From positions 1 to 64,000 of the forward strand of contig SUZD01000001.1 in NCBI GenBank assembly GCA_015060105.1: a stretch of DNA of 64,000 nt, read 5' to 3'. The notes under the pieces were generated by a model. That model made no database searches, had not been told where the DNA came from, and saw nothing but the letters and a program-made list of their open reading frames with translations. This document shows, piece after piece, positions 44,135 to 53,068 of this stretch (positions are counted from its first letter, which is position 1; each line of letters begins with the position of its first letter). The DNA comes from Rikenellaceae bacterium (GTDB lineage Bacteria > Bacteroidota > Bacteroidia > Bacteroidales > Rikenellaceae). The translations under genes and the position numbers were made by a program.

Positions 44135-45427
44135 ATGAAAACTACTGCAAAACTTTTGATGGGTGTTTTGGTTGCTGCTATCGCTTGCGGTTGCTGCGAG
44201 AAACACAACACCTTGACCGAGCAAGAGATTGCTGACGGTTGGCAATTGTTGTTCGACGGCGAGTCGTTGGACTGCTGGAAAGACTACAACGGAACCGAAC
44301 TGAACAACTGGACTGTTGTTGATGGTTGCATTCAAGCTGCCGGTTCGGGTAGCGACGAGAGCGGTTACATGGTAACTCGTCAACAATTCGAGAACTTTAT
44401 CCTCTCGTGGGATTGGAAACTCTCGAAAGGCGGTAACAGCGGTATGCTCTATCACGTTGTTGAGCGTCCTACATTCGCTGTTCCCTACGTTACAGGTCCC
44501 GAGTACCAACTTATCGACGACAAAGGTTGGGAAGAGGCTAACGACCCTGTTAAACTCGAAAATTGGCAACGTTGCGGTGTAGATTACGCTATGTATCTGC
44601 CCGATTTCGACGTTCGCGACTCGATTATGAACCCCCAAGGCGAGTGGAACAACTCGGTTATCGAGTTCAACAATGGTCACGTTACATATTGGATGAACGA
44701 CGTGAAAATGGTTGAGTTCGATGCATGGACCGACGATTGGTTCGAGCGCAAAAACAGCGGTAAATGGACTATGGCTCCCGAGTATGGATTGGCTCACAAA
44801 GGCGTAATCTGCTTGCAAGACCACGGTTATCCCGCTTCGTTCCGTAACATCAAAATCAAAGAGTTGCCCCGCACTACTGCCGGCACCGAGGTTTCGTTGT
44901 TCAACGGCACCGACACTCACGGCTGGGAGGCTTATGGCGAGATTAAAGCATCGGTTACCAAAGACGGCGAACTCCTTATCGAGAGCGGCAAGGAGAACAA
45001 ATATGGTTACCTTGCAACTCGTGAGTACTACGATGATTTCGATTTGACCGCAGAGTTCAAACAACTTGCAAACGGCAACTCGGGTCTTTTCTTCCGCTCG
45101 ATTATCGAGGGCGAGGCAAAGGTTAATGGCTGGCAAGTAGAGGTTGCTCCCAAAGGTCAAGATACTGCCGGTATCTTCGAGTCTTACGGTCGTGGCTGGT
45201 TGGCTCAAATCGACGAAGAGAAAGAGAGCGTTCTCAAACCTCGCGATTGGAACACTATCCGTGTTCGTGTAGAGGGTGGCAAGGTACAAACTTGGCTCAA
45301 CGGCGTTGAGATGGTTAATCTCGAAGACGAGCTTATCGGTAAAGGTTGCGGTCGTATCGCACTCCAAGTACACGATGGCGGTGGCATCAAAGTTTTGTGG
45401 CGTAATATGAAACTTACCACTTTGTAA
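44135..45427 (+). CDS. Lipoprotein with two tandem DUF1080 (3-keto-disaccharide hydrolase-like) domains
   Basis: The 430-aa lipoprotein has signal and lipobox around AIACGCC (Cys18-21). Two homologous halves, about 30-240 and 250-430, each carry the DUF1080 concanavalin-like jelly roll: LLFDGESLDCWKDY, then SGMLYHVVE in the first, and SLFNGTDTHGWEAYG, then SGLFFRSIIEG in the second. Members of this family have been shown to hydrolyse 3-keto-glycosides, so carbohydrate processing is a reasonable inference. The partner oxidoreductase that makes 3-keto sugars is not nearby. It is monocistronic with its own promoter and terminator. Confidence 0.85.
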   Translation: MKTTAKLLMGVLVAAIACGCCEKHNTLTEQEIADGWQLLFDGESLDCWKDYNGTELNNWTVVDGCIQAAGSGSDESGYMVTRQQFENFILSWDWKLSKGGNSGMLYHVVERPTFAVPYVTGPEYQLIDDKGWEEANDPVKLENWQRCGVDYAMYLPDFDVRDSIMNPQGEWNNSVIEFNNGHVTYWMNDVKMVEFDAWTDDWFERKNSGKWTMAPEYGLAHKGVICLQDHGYPASFRNIKIKELPRTTAGTEVSLFNGTDTHGWEAYGEIKASVTKDGELLIESGKENKYGYLATREYYDDFDLTAEFKQLANGNSGLFFRSIIEGEAKVNGWQVEVAPKGQDTAGIFESYGRGWLAQIDEEKESVLKPRDWNTIRVRVEGGKVQTWLNGVEMVNLEDELIGKGCGRIALQVHDGGGIKVLWRNMKLTTL

Positions 45428-45451
45428 GCCATTACAACCAATAAAACGAAA

Positions 45452-45481
45452 AGGGGTGTTCGCATATGCAACACCCCTTTT
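45452..45481 (+). terminator. Terminator between DUF1080 and the small Cys-rich gene
   Basis: Stem AGGGGTGTT/AACACCCCT with a 9-base loop is followed by TTTT. A-rich 5' flank allows bidirectional use for the convergent genes. Confidence 0.85.
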
Positions 45482-45499
45482 ATTTAGTTCATCATACGG

Positions 45500-45775
45500 T
45501 TACTCCGGCTTTGCGCCATTTGCAACACGGCTACTCGACTCATTCTTCTCGCAAGTGAAGCAAGTGTTATCGCCACACAGCTTATCGCAACTTGCACTAT
45601 CGGTCGATGCGTGCTCCTGAATGGCACACGTAATGCCTCGCTCCTGCATATGTTTGTTGGTCGAAATCTCGGAATCGATGTTATGACCCTTGAAAATCAG
45701 AGTCAAAGACATCGCTACGACAAAAAAAGCGACAAAAAATAGCGCTAATAATATGACGGTAAGTGTAGATGACAT
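45500..45775 (-). CDS. Small membrane protein with cysteine-rich tail
   Basis: The 91-aa protein starts at ATG 45775 (MSSTLTVILLALFFVAFFV); a possible upstream -7-like element overlaps the longer track starts. One transmembrane helix is followed by a short hydrophilic tail with five cysteines spaced C-x15-C-x3-C-x4-C-x2-C (GITCAIQ, SASCDKLCGDNTCFTCEK). The pattern could bind a metal or Fe-S cluster. It recalls the small membrane proteins with Cys tails near ApbE/NQR genes, but I cannot identify the family and no such neighbours are here. It is probably a real gene because of its helix-then-Cys layout and flanking terminator. Confidence 0.6.
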   Translation of the reverse strand: MSSTLTVILLALFFVAFFVVAMSLTLIFKGHNIDSEISTNKHMQERGITCAIQEHASTDSASCDKLCGDNTCFTCEKNESSSRVANGAKPE

Positions 45776-45782
45776 ATCTTTG
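45775..45782 (+). promoter_or_regulatory. -7 element for the META-domain lipoprotein
   Basis: TATCTTTG lies about 60 bases before ATG 45845; no TTG is found at the usual distance. It overlaps the start codon of the divergent Cys-rich gene. Confidence 0.4.
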
Positions 45783-45844
45783 TAACGTTTTTTGAACATT
45801 GCAAAATAACACAATTAAAATCACATTACAAAACATAAACCAAT

Positions 45845-46273
45845 ATGAATTTCAAAACAGCAACTATCCTGGCTGCCACAGCGATTATGACCGCCTCGTG
45901 CTGCCCCTGCCGCAAAGGCAAATCAAACAATGCCGACCTTACAGGCACAACTTGGAAAGCCGTTCTTTTTGATTTCAACGGCACCAACAAGGTCGTTGCA
46001 GAGCAAAACACCGGAGAGTACACATTGAATATCAATGATGGCAAAATCAACGGTGTGGGTGACTGCAACAGCTACTTCGGAACATTCACCGAGAAGAGTG
46101 GCAAAATTACTATCTCGAATATGGGTTCGACCAAAGCAATGTGCCCCAATCAAGAGTGGGAGGATTGTTTCCTCGAAATCATCGGCTCTGCCAACGGTTA
46201 CTCAATCGAGGGTGACAAGTTGATGCTTTTGAAAGATGGACGTGTTCGCGCAATCTTCAAAGCACAAAAATAG
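45845..46273 (+). CDS. META-domain (HslJ-like) lipoprotein
   Basis: The 142-aa lipoprotein has a lipobox around MTASCC (Cys19/20). The mature part is a single META domain: TGTTWKAVLFDFNG, VGDCNSYFGTFTEKSGKITI and the GSTKAMCPNQ motif, in which the Cys of CNSYFG and CP are typical of the family. META/HslJ proteins are envelope proteins sometimes tied to heat or novobiocin stress. The function here is unknown. It is followed by a very strong terminator. Confidence 0.85.
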   Translation: MNFKTATILAATAIMTASCCPCRKGKSNNADLTGTTWKAVLFDFNGTNKVVAEQNTGEYTLNINDGKINGVGDCNSYFGTFTEKSGKITISNMGSTKAMCPNQEWEDCFLEIIGSANGYSIEGDKLMLLKDGRVRAIFKAQK

Positions 46274-46286
46274 TTTTACTATTAAC

Positions 46287-46319
46287 AAAAAAAGGGTGTC
46301 CCGCGGGACACCCTTTTTT
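46287..46319 (+). terminator. Perfect bidirectional terminator between META and PpiD genes
   Basis: AAAAAAA GGGTGTCCC GC GGGACACCC TTTTTT is a near-perfect palindrome, so it can terminate transcription from both sides. Confidence 0.93.
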
Positions 46320-46338
46320 GTTATGTGATATTGTTCTA

Positions 46339-48384
46339 TTAGAAGAACTTAACACGATTGTCGGTAATCTCGCACTCCTCGTCAAGAGCTTGCGACAAAC
46401 GCTCCGAAATGAACGAACTTGCCAACGACTCCAAACGAACTTGCTCATCAACCTCGTTGAGCTCTTTAAGCTCTTTGTTGGTTACTTGGTAAACATATAC
46501 GCCACCGGTAGCTACAACAGGTTTCGAAACAATCATAGGTGCGCTCGAAGCGATTGCGCCTACCAAAGCGGGCTCAACGCCAACACCGGGAACAAATACC
46601 GAACTGAACGAAACAGCCTCAGCAACACCCTCTTTTGCACCCTCAACAGCCTTCATCTCGGCAAGAGTAGCTTTACCAGCGAACTCAGCCTCAATCATCT
46701 CTGCTTTCTTCTCGTTGCGCAAAAGACCTGCGATACGCTCCGAAACGGTCTCGATAGGAGCAATACCCTCCTCACGAGCCTCTTTTACAACAGCGATAAT
46801 GTAGTCGCCCTCAACTTCGAGGATAGCCGAAACATCATCTTTCTCGCCATTGAACGCCCAACGGCTAATCTCCGACGAGTTCTCCAAGCCATTCACACCA
46901 CGATCGGTCGAGTTGATGGTTGCCATACGGCGAAGAAGTGCCAACTCAGCTACTGCATTGCTGAACTCGTTGTAGCTCTTACCTGCTTTCTCCAAGAAGG
47001 TACGAGCCTCGGTATAAACCGCTTGTTGAGTAGTCTCGCTAGGCTCTACGTTATAAACAATCGAAGCGATAAGTGCTTTCTTAACGGGTTTGGTTTTGAA
47101 GGTAAGGTTTACGATGTGAGTGCCATATTGAGTGTCAACGGTGAAGATTTCGCCAACTTTTGCATTCTCGCAAGCTGCCGAGAACTCCTCTACCATTTGC
47201 TCAGGTGCGAAGTGACCGAGGTCAACGGTGGGATCCATCGAGTATTGCGAAGCCAAAGCCTCGAACGATGCACCACTCTTCAATGCTTTAACGATGCTAT
47301 CTGCGCTCGATTTTTGAGCAGCGGTCAAAAGAATATGTTTTGCACCAAGCGAGTCGGGAGCCATCTTGGTGTCTACCAAACGAGCGATAGTATATACATC
47401 GTTCTCCAAAACGGGACCATACATAGGAGTTTGCTCCTTGCCGAATGCCAACGAATAGAACTCTGCAGGAACATTCTTCTCGGTTACATAAACAAACGCT
47501 TGGTTAGCTAGTTGAGTGTTATATTTTGCGAACTGAACGGGATCCTCAGAAGCAGCGAACTCGGCAGCCAAAGTCTCAACATAGTCGCTTGCCTCGCTAT
47601 AATCCTCGGGCGAAGGCAGCATATCGAATACTACGTACTCAATATCACGAGCAGCTTTTTGTTTGAACATCGACTCGTGCTCTTTGTAGTAGTTTTTAAC
47701 CTCTTTCTCGGTTACGGTAACCAACGAATCAGCGATAGCCGAGTAGGGTTTGAAAACATACTCAACATCGTAGGTTGCACCATTTTGGTTCATCGCAGCA
47801 GCAACCTCCAACGAGTTTACATTAACACCAGCCTCAACCAAAGCGATGTATTTTGCCATAGCGCGCTCAACCGACATTTGCTCGGTCAAGTAGTTCCAAA
47901 CCGATTGATAAGCGGGATAGTGCTCCAAGCTTGCTACGAAGTTGCGAATAACGGCGGGATCATAAACGCCTGTTTGGGGATTAGCAAAAAGTTGCGAGAT
48001 AACGGGCGAGATGTATTGACCTGTACACATATCAACGCTCTCGTCATCACCTACGGTCAGACCGAGTTTCTCGAAACCGGGTGCATAAGCGTTTTTGATG
48101 ATAAGATTACGCCACAAATCCTCGCGAACATAATTTACTTGCTCTTGCGAAAGCGAAGGAAGGTTGTAAAGGTTTTGAAGTACCTCTGCGTTGTTCTCGG
48201 CCTCAACAAGGAACTCTTGGTAGTTGATGTGAGTGCCATTGATGGTACCGATACGCATTCTCTTCGAGTCAAAACCACTGCCCAACGACGAAAGGTCGCC
48301 CAAAAGGAAGGCTACCAATGCGATGGCAATTACAGTGATAAGGAGGACGCCTCCTTTGGTTCTCAATGTGTTTAATGTTGCCAT
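46339..48384 (-). CDS. PpiD-like periplasmic foldase (SurA N-like plus parvulin domain)
   Basis: The 681-aa protein has an N-terminal anchor (GGVLLITVIAIALVAFLLG), then a SurA/PpiD N-terminal chaperone region (IGTINGTHINYQEFLVEAE). A parvulin-type rotamase domain sits at about 345-450 (GAKHILLTAAQKSSADSIVKAL, DLGHFAPEQMVEEFSAA, THIVNLTFKT), followed by a large C-terminal helical chaperone part. It should help fold newly exported proteins at the inner membrane. Length and architecture match PpiD of Bacteroidota. It is monocistronic, with a -7 element about 70 bases upstream. Confidence 0.9.
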   Translation of the reverse strand: MATLNTLRTKGGVLLITVIAIALVAFLLGDLSSLGSGFDSKRMRIGTINGTHINYQEFLVEAENNAEVLQNLYNLPSLSQEQVNYVREDLWRNLIIKNAYAPGFEKLGLTVGDDESVDMCTGQYISPVISQLFANPQTGVYDPAVIRNFVASLEHYPAYQSVWNYLTEQMSVERAMAKYIALVEAGVNVNSLEVAAAMNQNGATYDVEYVFKPYSAIADSLVTVTEKEVKNYYKEHESMFKQKAARDIEYVVFDMLPSPEDYSEASDYVETLAAEFAASEDPVQFAKYNTQLANQAFVYVTEKNVPAEFYSLAFGKEQTPMYGPVLENDVYTIARLVDTKMAPDSLGAKHILLTAAQKSSADSIVKALKSGASFEALASQYSMDPTVDLGHFAPEQMVEEFSAACENAKVGEIFTVDTQYGTHIVNLTFKTKPVKKALIASIVYNVEPSETTQQAVYTEARTFLEKAGKSYNEFSNAVAELALLRRMATINSTDRGVNGLENSSEISRWAFNGEKDDVSAILEVEGDYIIAVVKEAREEGIAPIETVSERIAGLLRNEKKAEMIEAEFAGKATLAEMKAVEGAKEGVAEAVSFSSVFVPGVGVEPALVGAIASSAPMIVSKPVVATGGVYVYQVTNKELKELNEVDEQVRLESLASSFISERLSQALDEECEITDNRVKFF

Positions 48385-48452
48385 TTTTCTATAATTTTAT
48401 TGTTTTTGTTTCTTCATTTTTGCGAAGTCTTTGCCCCGCGCAAAATAGACGA

Positions 48453-48460
48453 CAAATATA
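48453..48460 (-). promoter_or_regulatory. -7 element of the PpiD-like gene
   Basis: TATATTTG on the minus strand gives a leader of about 60 bases; no matching TTG at the usual distance. Confidence 0.5.
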
Positions 48461-48500
48461 GTAAATTTCCGCGACTTTAATGCGTTACGGACAAATATTT

Positions 48501-49733
48501 TCAACTAACCTTACGAACTCGGGCCAATAAAACCCTCGATGAGGTACTTTTTACGATATTTATGCTCAAAACAGGGCTCTCAATCTTCTGTCCCGTGCGG
48601 GGTATTCCGCCATTCAGGAAAATGGCATAACCCGCCAAAGTGTCATACTCATCACTCTCGGGAATACCAAATCCATATTTCTCGTTCAAGTAATCTACTT
48701 CGAGGCGACACGACAGCAGATACTCGCCTTCGGGCAACTCCTTCTCGATTAGGTCTTGCGAATCGTGCTCGTCCTCAATCTCGCCAAAAATCTCCTCCAA
48801 CAAGTCCTCCAACGAGATTATGCCGGCCGTTGCTCCAAACTCATCGAGCACGACAGCAACCGAACTACGACGTTTGGTAAATTGCGCCATAAGGCCCTGT
48901 GCCGGCATCGACTCCGGAACATAGTCCACCGGAATCATAACCTCGCGTATCGTTTCGCGCTTCACAAACAGGCTCTTAATATGCACATAGCCGACGATAT
49001 TATCAATCGAGCCACTCCACACGAAGATACGCGAAAATTTGCTCTGTTCGAATTTACCACGCAGCACCGAGATACTTTCGGCTATTGACACAGCCTCGAT
49101 ATCGACCCTCGGCACCATACAGTCGCGCACACTCAAATCGGGGAAATCGAGCACATTTTGGAACAGTTTTATCTCGTTCTCCTCCTCGACATCCTCGGCG
49201 GCAGCATTATCTTCGACAATGTCTTCGAGGTCTTGGCGAGCAAACATCTTTATCGGGCTCTTCTCGACCTTGCCTCCGAACAGGCGCATAAAACCTATTG
49301 ATATCCATGTAGTAATCTTGGCGATGGGATACAAAAGCACATAAAATACAAATGCCAACCAAGCAAGATTACGCAGATAGAAATTGGGGCTACGAAGTAC
49401 CAATGCCTTCGGGATAAACTCCGCTACAAAGATTACAACCAGCGTTGCAAGCAGTGTTTCAACCAACATCGAAGAGGATTGTGCCAAATGGAAATACAAC
49501 TTCGACACAAACAGTGAATAGACAACAAGTGTAATATTGTTGCCCACCAACATTGTTGTTATATATTGGCTGCTATTGCGGATAAAGACGCCTGCACAAA
49601 AGTTCAGTACGGGCGATTGTTTGCGGTCCAATTCCAAACGCAAACGGTTGGAACTGATAAACGCACTTTCCATACCCGAAAAGAACGCTGACAACATCAA
49701 CATCGACACTATGACTGCAATATACACTACCAT
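48501..49733 (-). CDS. CNNM/CorC-type transporter-associated protein with CBS domains (hemolysin family)
   Basis: The 410-aa protein has an N-terminal CNNM/DUF21 membrane domain of four helices (MLMLSAFFSGMESAFISSNRLRLE). It is followed by a pair of CBS domains starting with RDCMVPRVDIEAV and containing RRSSVAVVLDEFGATAGIISLEDLLEEIFGEIEDEHD. A C-terminal CorC_HlyC domain (YLNEKYGFGIPESDEYDTLAGYAIF) completes it. Such proteins take part in Mg2+ or other cation efflux and are called hemolysin-like for historical reasons. In Flavobacteriia the related GldE supports gliding. It is encoded 4 bases after lptC. Confidence 0.88.
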   Translation of the reverse strand: MVVYIAVIVSMLMLSAFFSGMESAFISSNRLRLELDRKQSPVLNFCAGVFIRNSSQYITTMLVGNNITLVVYSLFVSKLYFHLAQSSSMLVETLLATLVVIFVAEFIPKALVLRSPNFYLRNLAWLAFVFYVLLYPIAKITTWISIGFMRLFGGKVEKSPIKMFARQDLEDIVEDNAAAEDVEEENEIKLFQNVLDFPDLSVRDCMVPRVDIEAVSIAESISVLRGKFEQSKFSRIFVWSGSIDNIVGYVHIKSLFVKRETIREVMIPVDYVPESMPAQGLMAQFTKRRSSVAVVLDEFGATAGIISLEDLLEEIFGEIEDEHDSQDLIEKELPEGEYLLSCRLEVDYLNEKYGFGIPESDEYDTLAGYAIFLNGGIPRTGQKIESPVLSINIVKSTSSRVLLARVRKVS

Positions 49734-49737
49734 AATA

Positions 49738-50343
49738 TTACTTTTTGCCCTCCTCTGTTGCGGTTGAATCGGGTTCTTCGGTGACTTCGGTATCGACTGT
49801 CAATTTACCCGTAAACTTACGGAACGACCACTTTTCGAATCGGTCATCAGACTCAAAGCCCTCGCCGATAAAGACATCTTGACCCTGAATTACCTTGGAG
49901 TCCACATTCGAATAGATGCGGTGTGTCTTCTGATTCCAAAACAGTTGTTGTGTATAGAGAGTCTGTCCCTCGACATTGCGTGCAACGACATTACCCTTGG
50001 CCTCCCACAATTCGCGTTTCTCGTAAAAGATGGCATAATCGGCTATAAGGTACGAAGCCTCCAAACCCGTAGAGTCATCGTAGGTGGTAATTTCCACGCC
50101 TTTACGAAACTCCATATATGGCTCTTTGGCAAACTCGTAACGCTCCATAAGCGGTGTGGTAAACACATAATCGCATTTACCCTCGGCCGTTTGGACGATT
50201 GTCAGCGAGTCGCTCTGTTGTGTAAGTAGGGTCTCTTTATTGACCTCTTTGGTATTCTCCGCCGAACACGAATATAGCAAGATAGCACTCCCCATTACGA
50301 GAAGTGCTACCAGATGCTTAAAATATTTCTGAGTACTATTCAA
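49738..50343 (-). CDS. lptC: LPS-export periplasmic protein LptC
   Basis: The 201-aa protein has an N-terminal hydrophobic segment ending in a lipobox-like LLYSC (Cys26). The single OstA-like beta-jellyroll that follows matches LptC of Bacteroidota: EASYLIADYAIFYEKRELWEAKGNVVARN and LYTQQLFWNQKTHRIYSN. It would receive lipopolysaccharide from the LptBFG transporter and pass it to the LptA bridge. It sits between the TPR and CNNM genes; lptA/D/B are not in the window. The C-terminus has a Glu/Thr-rich tail. Confidence 0.85.
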   Translation of the reverse strand: MNSTQKYFKHLVALLVMGSAILLYSCSAENTKEVNKETLLTQQSDSLTIVQTAEGKCDYVFTTPLMERYEFAKEPYMEFRKGVEITTYDDSTGLEASYLIADYAIFYEKRELWEAKGNVVARNVEGQTLYTQQLFWNQKTHRIYSNVDSKVIQGQDVFIGEGFESDDRFEKWSFRKFTGKLTVDTEVTEEPDSTATEEGKK

Positions 50344-50358
50344 AATTGCCTACGCAAA

Positions 50359-51699
50359 TTACTTACGGGGACGAACAATGGTGCCGGCGTTAATCCAACC
50401 GCATTTAACGGTGTAAGATTGACCCTCGCTCAAACCATTGAAGAAGCACTCCTCGTTCGAGGGGAAGTGTGCACGATAGGTTGCAATTTGCGAATCAATC
50501 GACGATACTTGTGCTTGGTCGTCAGCGAACAATGCGCGAGCCTTGCCCAAAACGTCGGTTACAACCCAATAAACTGCTTGGCCCGAGATACCGCTGCAAT
50601 TTGACGCACTCGACACATAAGCCTGAGCCAGCATCAAGTATGCATAACCGTTCTCGGCATTCAATGCGATAGCCTCACGAGCAGCAGCACCGGCTGCCGA
50701 AGCGCGGTTTGCGCCAAGCTCCGAAGCAGCAACACGAACATAGAGGTTTGCTTTGGCATTGGGGTCGGTCTCGGTTGCCAACGACTCATTGAGGTATTTC
50801 AATGCGCGGTCATACTCCTTGCGGTTCTCGAAAATCGAAGCCAAACGGATTGCGATATCAGCCGAAGGTGCAAGAGCGTAGTTCTTCTCGGCAATCGAGA
50901 TAAACAAGTCGCCGGTACAACCTGCACGCGACATCAATGCGTATGCTTTGCCAATCATCTCGGCGTCATCGGGATTAGCTGCAAATTTATCTTTGTACAT
51001 AGCTTCGAGGTTATCGCAGTTAGCAGCACCACTGCTTGCGAACAAAGCCTCAAACGAATCTTTCTCCTCTTGGGGAGCAGCGGCTACGATATTCTCAATT
51101 TTGCCATACTCGCTCAACAACAAGTCTGCCTCAATTTCGTCATTCTTGTAGTCCTCAACCAACTCATTGAAGAAGTTGAGTGCAAATGCCGAAGGCACCT
51201 CGTAGTTATTCTCGGCCATCGCTTTGAGGTAGTAGTTACGGATACCCTCGCTATCGGCAGCACGGAATTTAGCATACTCGGTAGCCATAATTTGAGTAGT
51301 GTAACCTGCGCCCATATCGCGACCTTTGTTTTGGTAGTCAGCGAAATTCTCGCAACGCAACTCGTAGAGGTGCATCAACGAATCCACATAAGCGTTCTTA
51401 ACATCAAGCGAAGTAGCGCGTTGGATTTTGTTCTTGTAAATCATCGCACCACGAATGTAGAGGTTTACGGTAGCTTTGGGAGCCTTCTCCAACAAAACAT
51501 TCAATTGTTTGAGCGCGTTGTCATAATCCTTGGTAGTTACATAGTCGTTGAAACTGTTCAAGGTCATAACATTCTCTTTACGCTCTTCGGGAGAGTTACC
51601 ATAACGGGGGTCCTCCAAATAAGCCTGAGCCGATGCAGAAGAAACGGCTACAACAGCGGCTACAACCGCTACAATGTTTTTAATTGAGTTGATTTTCAT
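50359..51699 (-). CDS. Tetratricopeptide-repeat periplasmic protein
   Basis: The 446-aa protein has a cleavable signal (VVAVVAAVVAVSSASAQAY) and multiple TPR-like helix pairs, for example YDNALKQLNVLLEKAPKATVN and YDRALKYLNESLATETDPNAK, with AREAIALNAENGYAYLMLAQAYVS near the end. Cys residues at about 375 and 425 could form a disulfide. TPRs mediate protein-protein interaction. Its place between an outer-membrane barrel and lptC suggests envelope assembly, but no exact role is known. It has its own consensus promoter. Confidence 0.8.
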   Translation of the reverse strand: MKINSIKNIVAVVAAVVAVSSASAQAYLEDPRYGNSPEERKENVMTLNSFNDYVTTKDYDNALKQLNVLLEKAPKATVNLYIRGAMIYKNKIQRATSLDVKNAYVDSLMHLYELRCENFADYQNKGRDMGAGYTTQIMATEYAKFRAADSEGIRNYYLKAMAENNYEVPSAFALNFFNELVEDYKNDEIEADLLLSEYGKIENIVAAAPQEEKDSFEALFASSGAANCDNLEAMYKDKFAANPDDAEMIGKAYALMSRAGCTGDLFISIAEKNYALAPSADIAIRLASIFENRKEYDRALKYLNESLATETDPNAKANLYVRVAASELGANRASAAGAAAREAIALNAENGYAYLMLAQAYVSSASNCSGISGQAVYWVVTDVLGKARALFADDQAQVSSIDSQIATYRAHFPSNEECFFNGLSEGQSYTVKCGWINAGTIVRPRK

Positions 51700-51746
51700 A
51701 TCTTTTTTACTTGTTATTTTTCTTGTCTTACAATCGTTTGACCCTG

Positions 51747-51777
51747 CAAATTTATTATTTAAATTTCTTTTTCACAA
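51747..51777 (-). promoter_or_regulatory. Promoter of the TPR-lptC-CNNM unit
   Basis: On the minus strand TTG (51775-51777), a 20-base spacer and TAAATTTG (51747-51754) match the consensus. The -33 sits inside the end of the upstream barrel gene and the -7 directly after its stop. Confidence 0.7.
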
Positions 51778-53068
51778 ACCAATAGTCAAAATCACCACCA
51801 AAGAACATCACTCCGATTGATAGTTTAACGTAATTTTCTTTGATTAAATTGTGTTGGAGTGTTCCTCGCCAGCAATATTCCAATGCCAAATTGAGGTTCG
51901 AAATCTTCATTGTCTTGAATGGCACCTCGACACCAATCGACACCGCCTTCTCGGTCATATTAAATCCATTCTTAACCAGATAGGTATCGCCATAACGGAA
52001 ACCGGCCTTATAGGTCAAGCGTTTCAACGGGTTACGGACATCAAAACGTGCAGGAGTATAAAGAGCTCCGATGCGGATTGTATGGGTATCGCGGTATGAC
52101 ACATTGTTTGCAACATCAACGCCATTCACACCCCAATTTGCCCACTCATAATCGACACCGACGCTCCACGTTTGGCGATGGAAGAACAAACCTGCACTAA
52201 CACTTTGAGGCAGGCGGAAGTTCGACGAAGGGCTCTCGAAGCGCACCGAGTCACCAAAGACATTACCCGAAGGGATATAGTCGATTGTTTGAGCTTTGAG
52301 TCTGCAACCCATATTGTAGGTAGCACCCAAAGTCAGCATATTATCCTCGTTCGAGATGATATTCCATTGAAAACCAAAGTTTCCGCTAAATCGGTTAATA
52401 CGCTCGCTGGCCGTAGCCGACAGGTTGCTATACTCGCCATTACCCGTAAACGAAGTGATGGTTGCGCTATATCTGCGGTCGATGGTTCCGTGATAGAAAA
52501 TTGCCTCGGCACCAATCGAGAAGTTTTTGAAAGGCTCCCAGCCGACGCCCAACTTCATTTGGGTAATGTTACCCTCGCCTGTATATTCATACAGCACCGA
52601 GCCCAAATCGGCCATCACATCGTCCGAAGTATCATAACGACGAGTTTTATATCCAACCGAGCTATACGGTTTGGCACTAAATCCCAAGCCCAACTTCTTG
52701 GTCAGGGGCAACAGCAACGACACATTACTGAAATTGAACGAGTTATCCGAGCTCTTCATCTTCTGTCCTGCGTCATTGTATTGGCGGCTATACACATTCG
52801 AGCCCGTAATACCCACCTCGAACAGCATCGAGTTGCGACCAATAGCACTGAACGCTGCGGGGTTTACAAGGTTGGTTTTCATATAGCTACGAAAACCGAC
52901 GCTCGCACCTGCCATACCGTCAAACGAAGTTCCGTTCGACATCGACAGATTACCAACGCCATAAAAGGTATAGGGAGAGAAAGCATTAAGACTTCCCTCC
53001 TGCGCCCAAACGCCGACGCTCGAAAGCAGTATCGCCAACAGCGAGAGCGTGTATCTAATTTTTCGCAT
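51755..53068 (-). CDS. Outer-membrane beta-barrel protein (FadL/OMPP1-like)
   Basis: The 437-aa protein has a cleavable signal (LLAILLSSVGVWAQ) and an N-terminal hatch-like segment (SPYTFYGVGNLSMSNGTSFDGMAGASVGF), a feature of FadL-like channels. A long beta-barrel follows, ending with aromatic residues (FFGGDFDYWFVKKKF). FadL relatives import hydrophobic molecules; the ligand is unknown. Its start overlaps the coaX stop by 14 bases, a conserved pairing in Bacteroidales as far as I recall, with no obvious metabolic reason. Confidence 0.75.
   Translation of the reverse strand: MRKIRYTLSLLAILLSSVGVWAQEGSLNAFSPYTFYGVGNLSMSNGTSFDGMAGASVGFRSYMKTNLVNPAAFSAIGRNSMLFEVGITGSNVYSRQYNDAGQKMKSSDNSFNFSNVSLLLPLTKKLGLGFSAKPYSSVGYKTRRYDTSDDVMADLGSVLYEYTGEGNITQMKLGVGWEPFKNFSIGAEAIFYHGTIDRRYSATITSFTGNGEYSNLSATASERINRFSGNFGFQWNIISNEDNMLTLGATYNMGCRLKAQTIDYIPSGNVFGDSVRFESPSSNFRLPQSVSAGLFFHRQTWSVGVDYEWANWGVNGVDVANNVSYRDTHTIRIGALYTPARFDVRNPLKRLTYKAGFRYGDTYLVKNGFNMTEKAVSIGVEVPFKTMKISNLNLALEYCWRGTLQHNLIKENYVKLSIGVMFFGGDFDYWFVKKKFK

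Noticed and set aside
45500-45775. Assignment of the Cys-rich protein to NqrM/DUF539
   Set aside because: The Cys spacing does not clearly match what I recall and no NQR or ApbE gene is near, so it is left unnamed.
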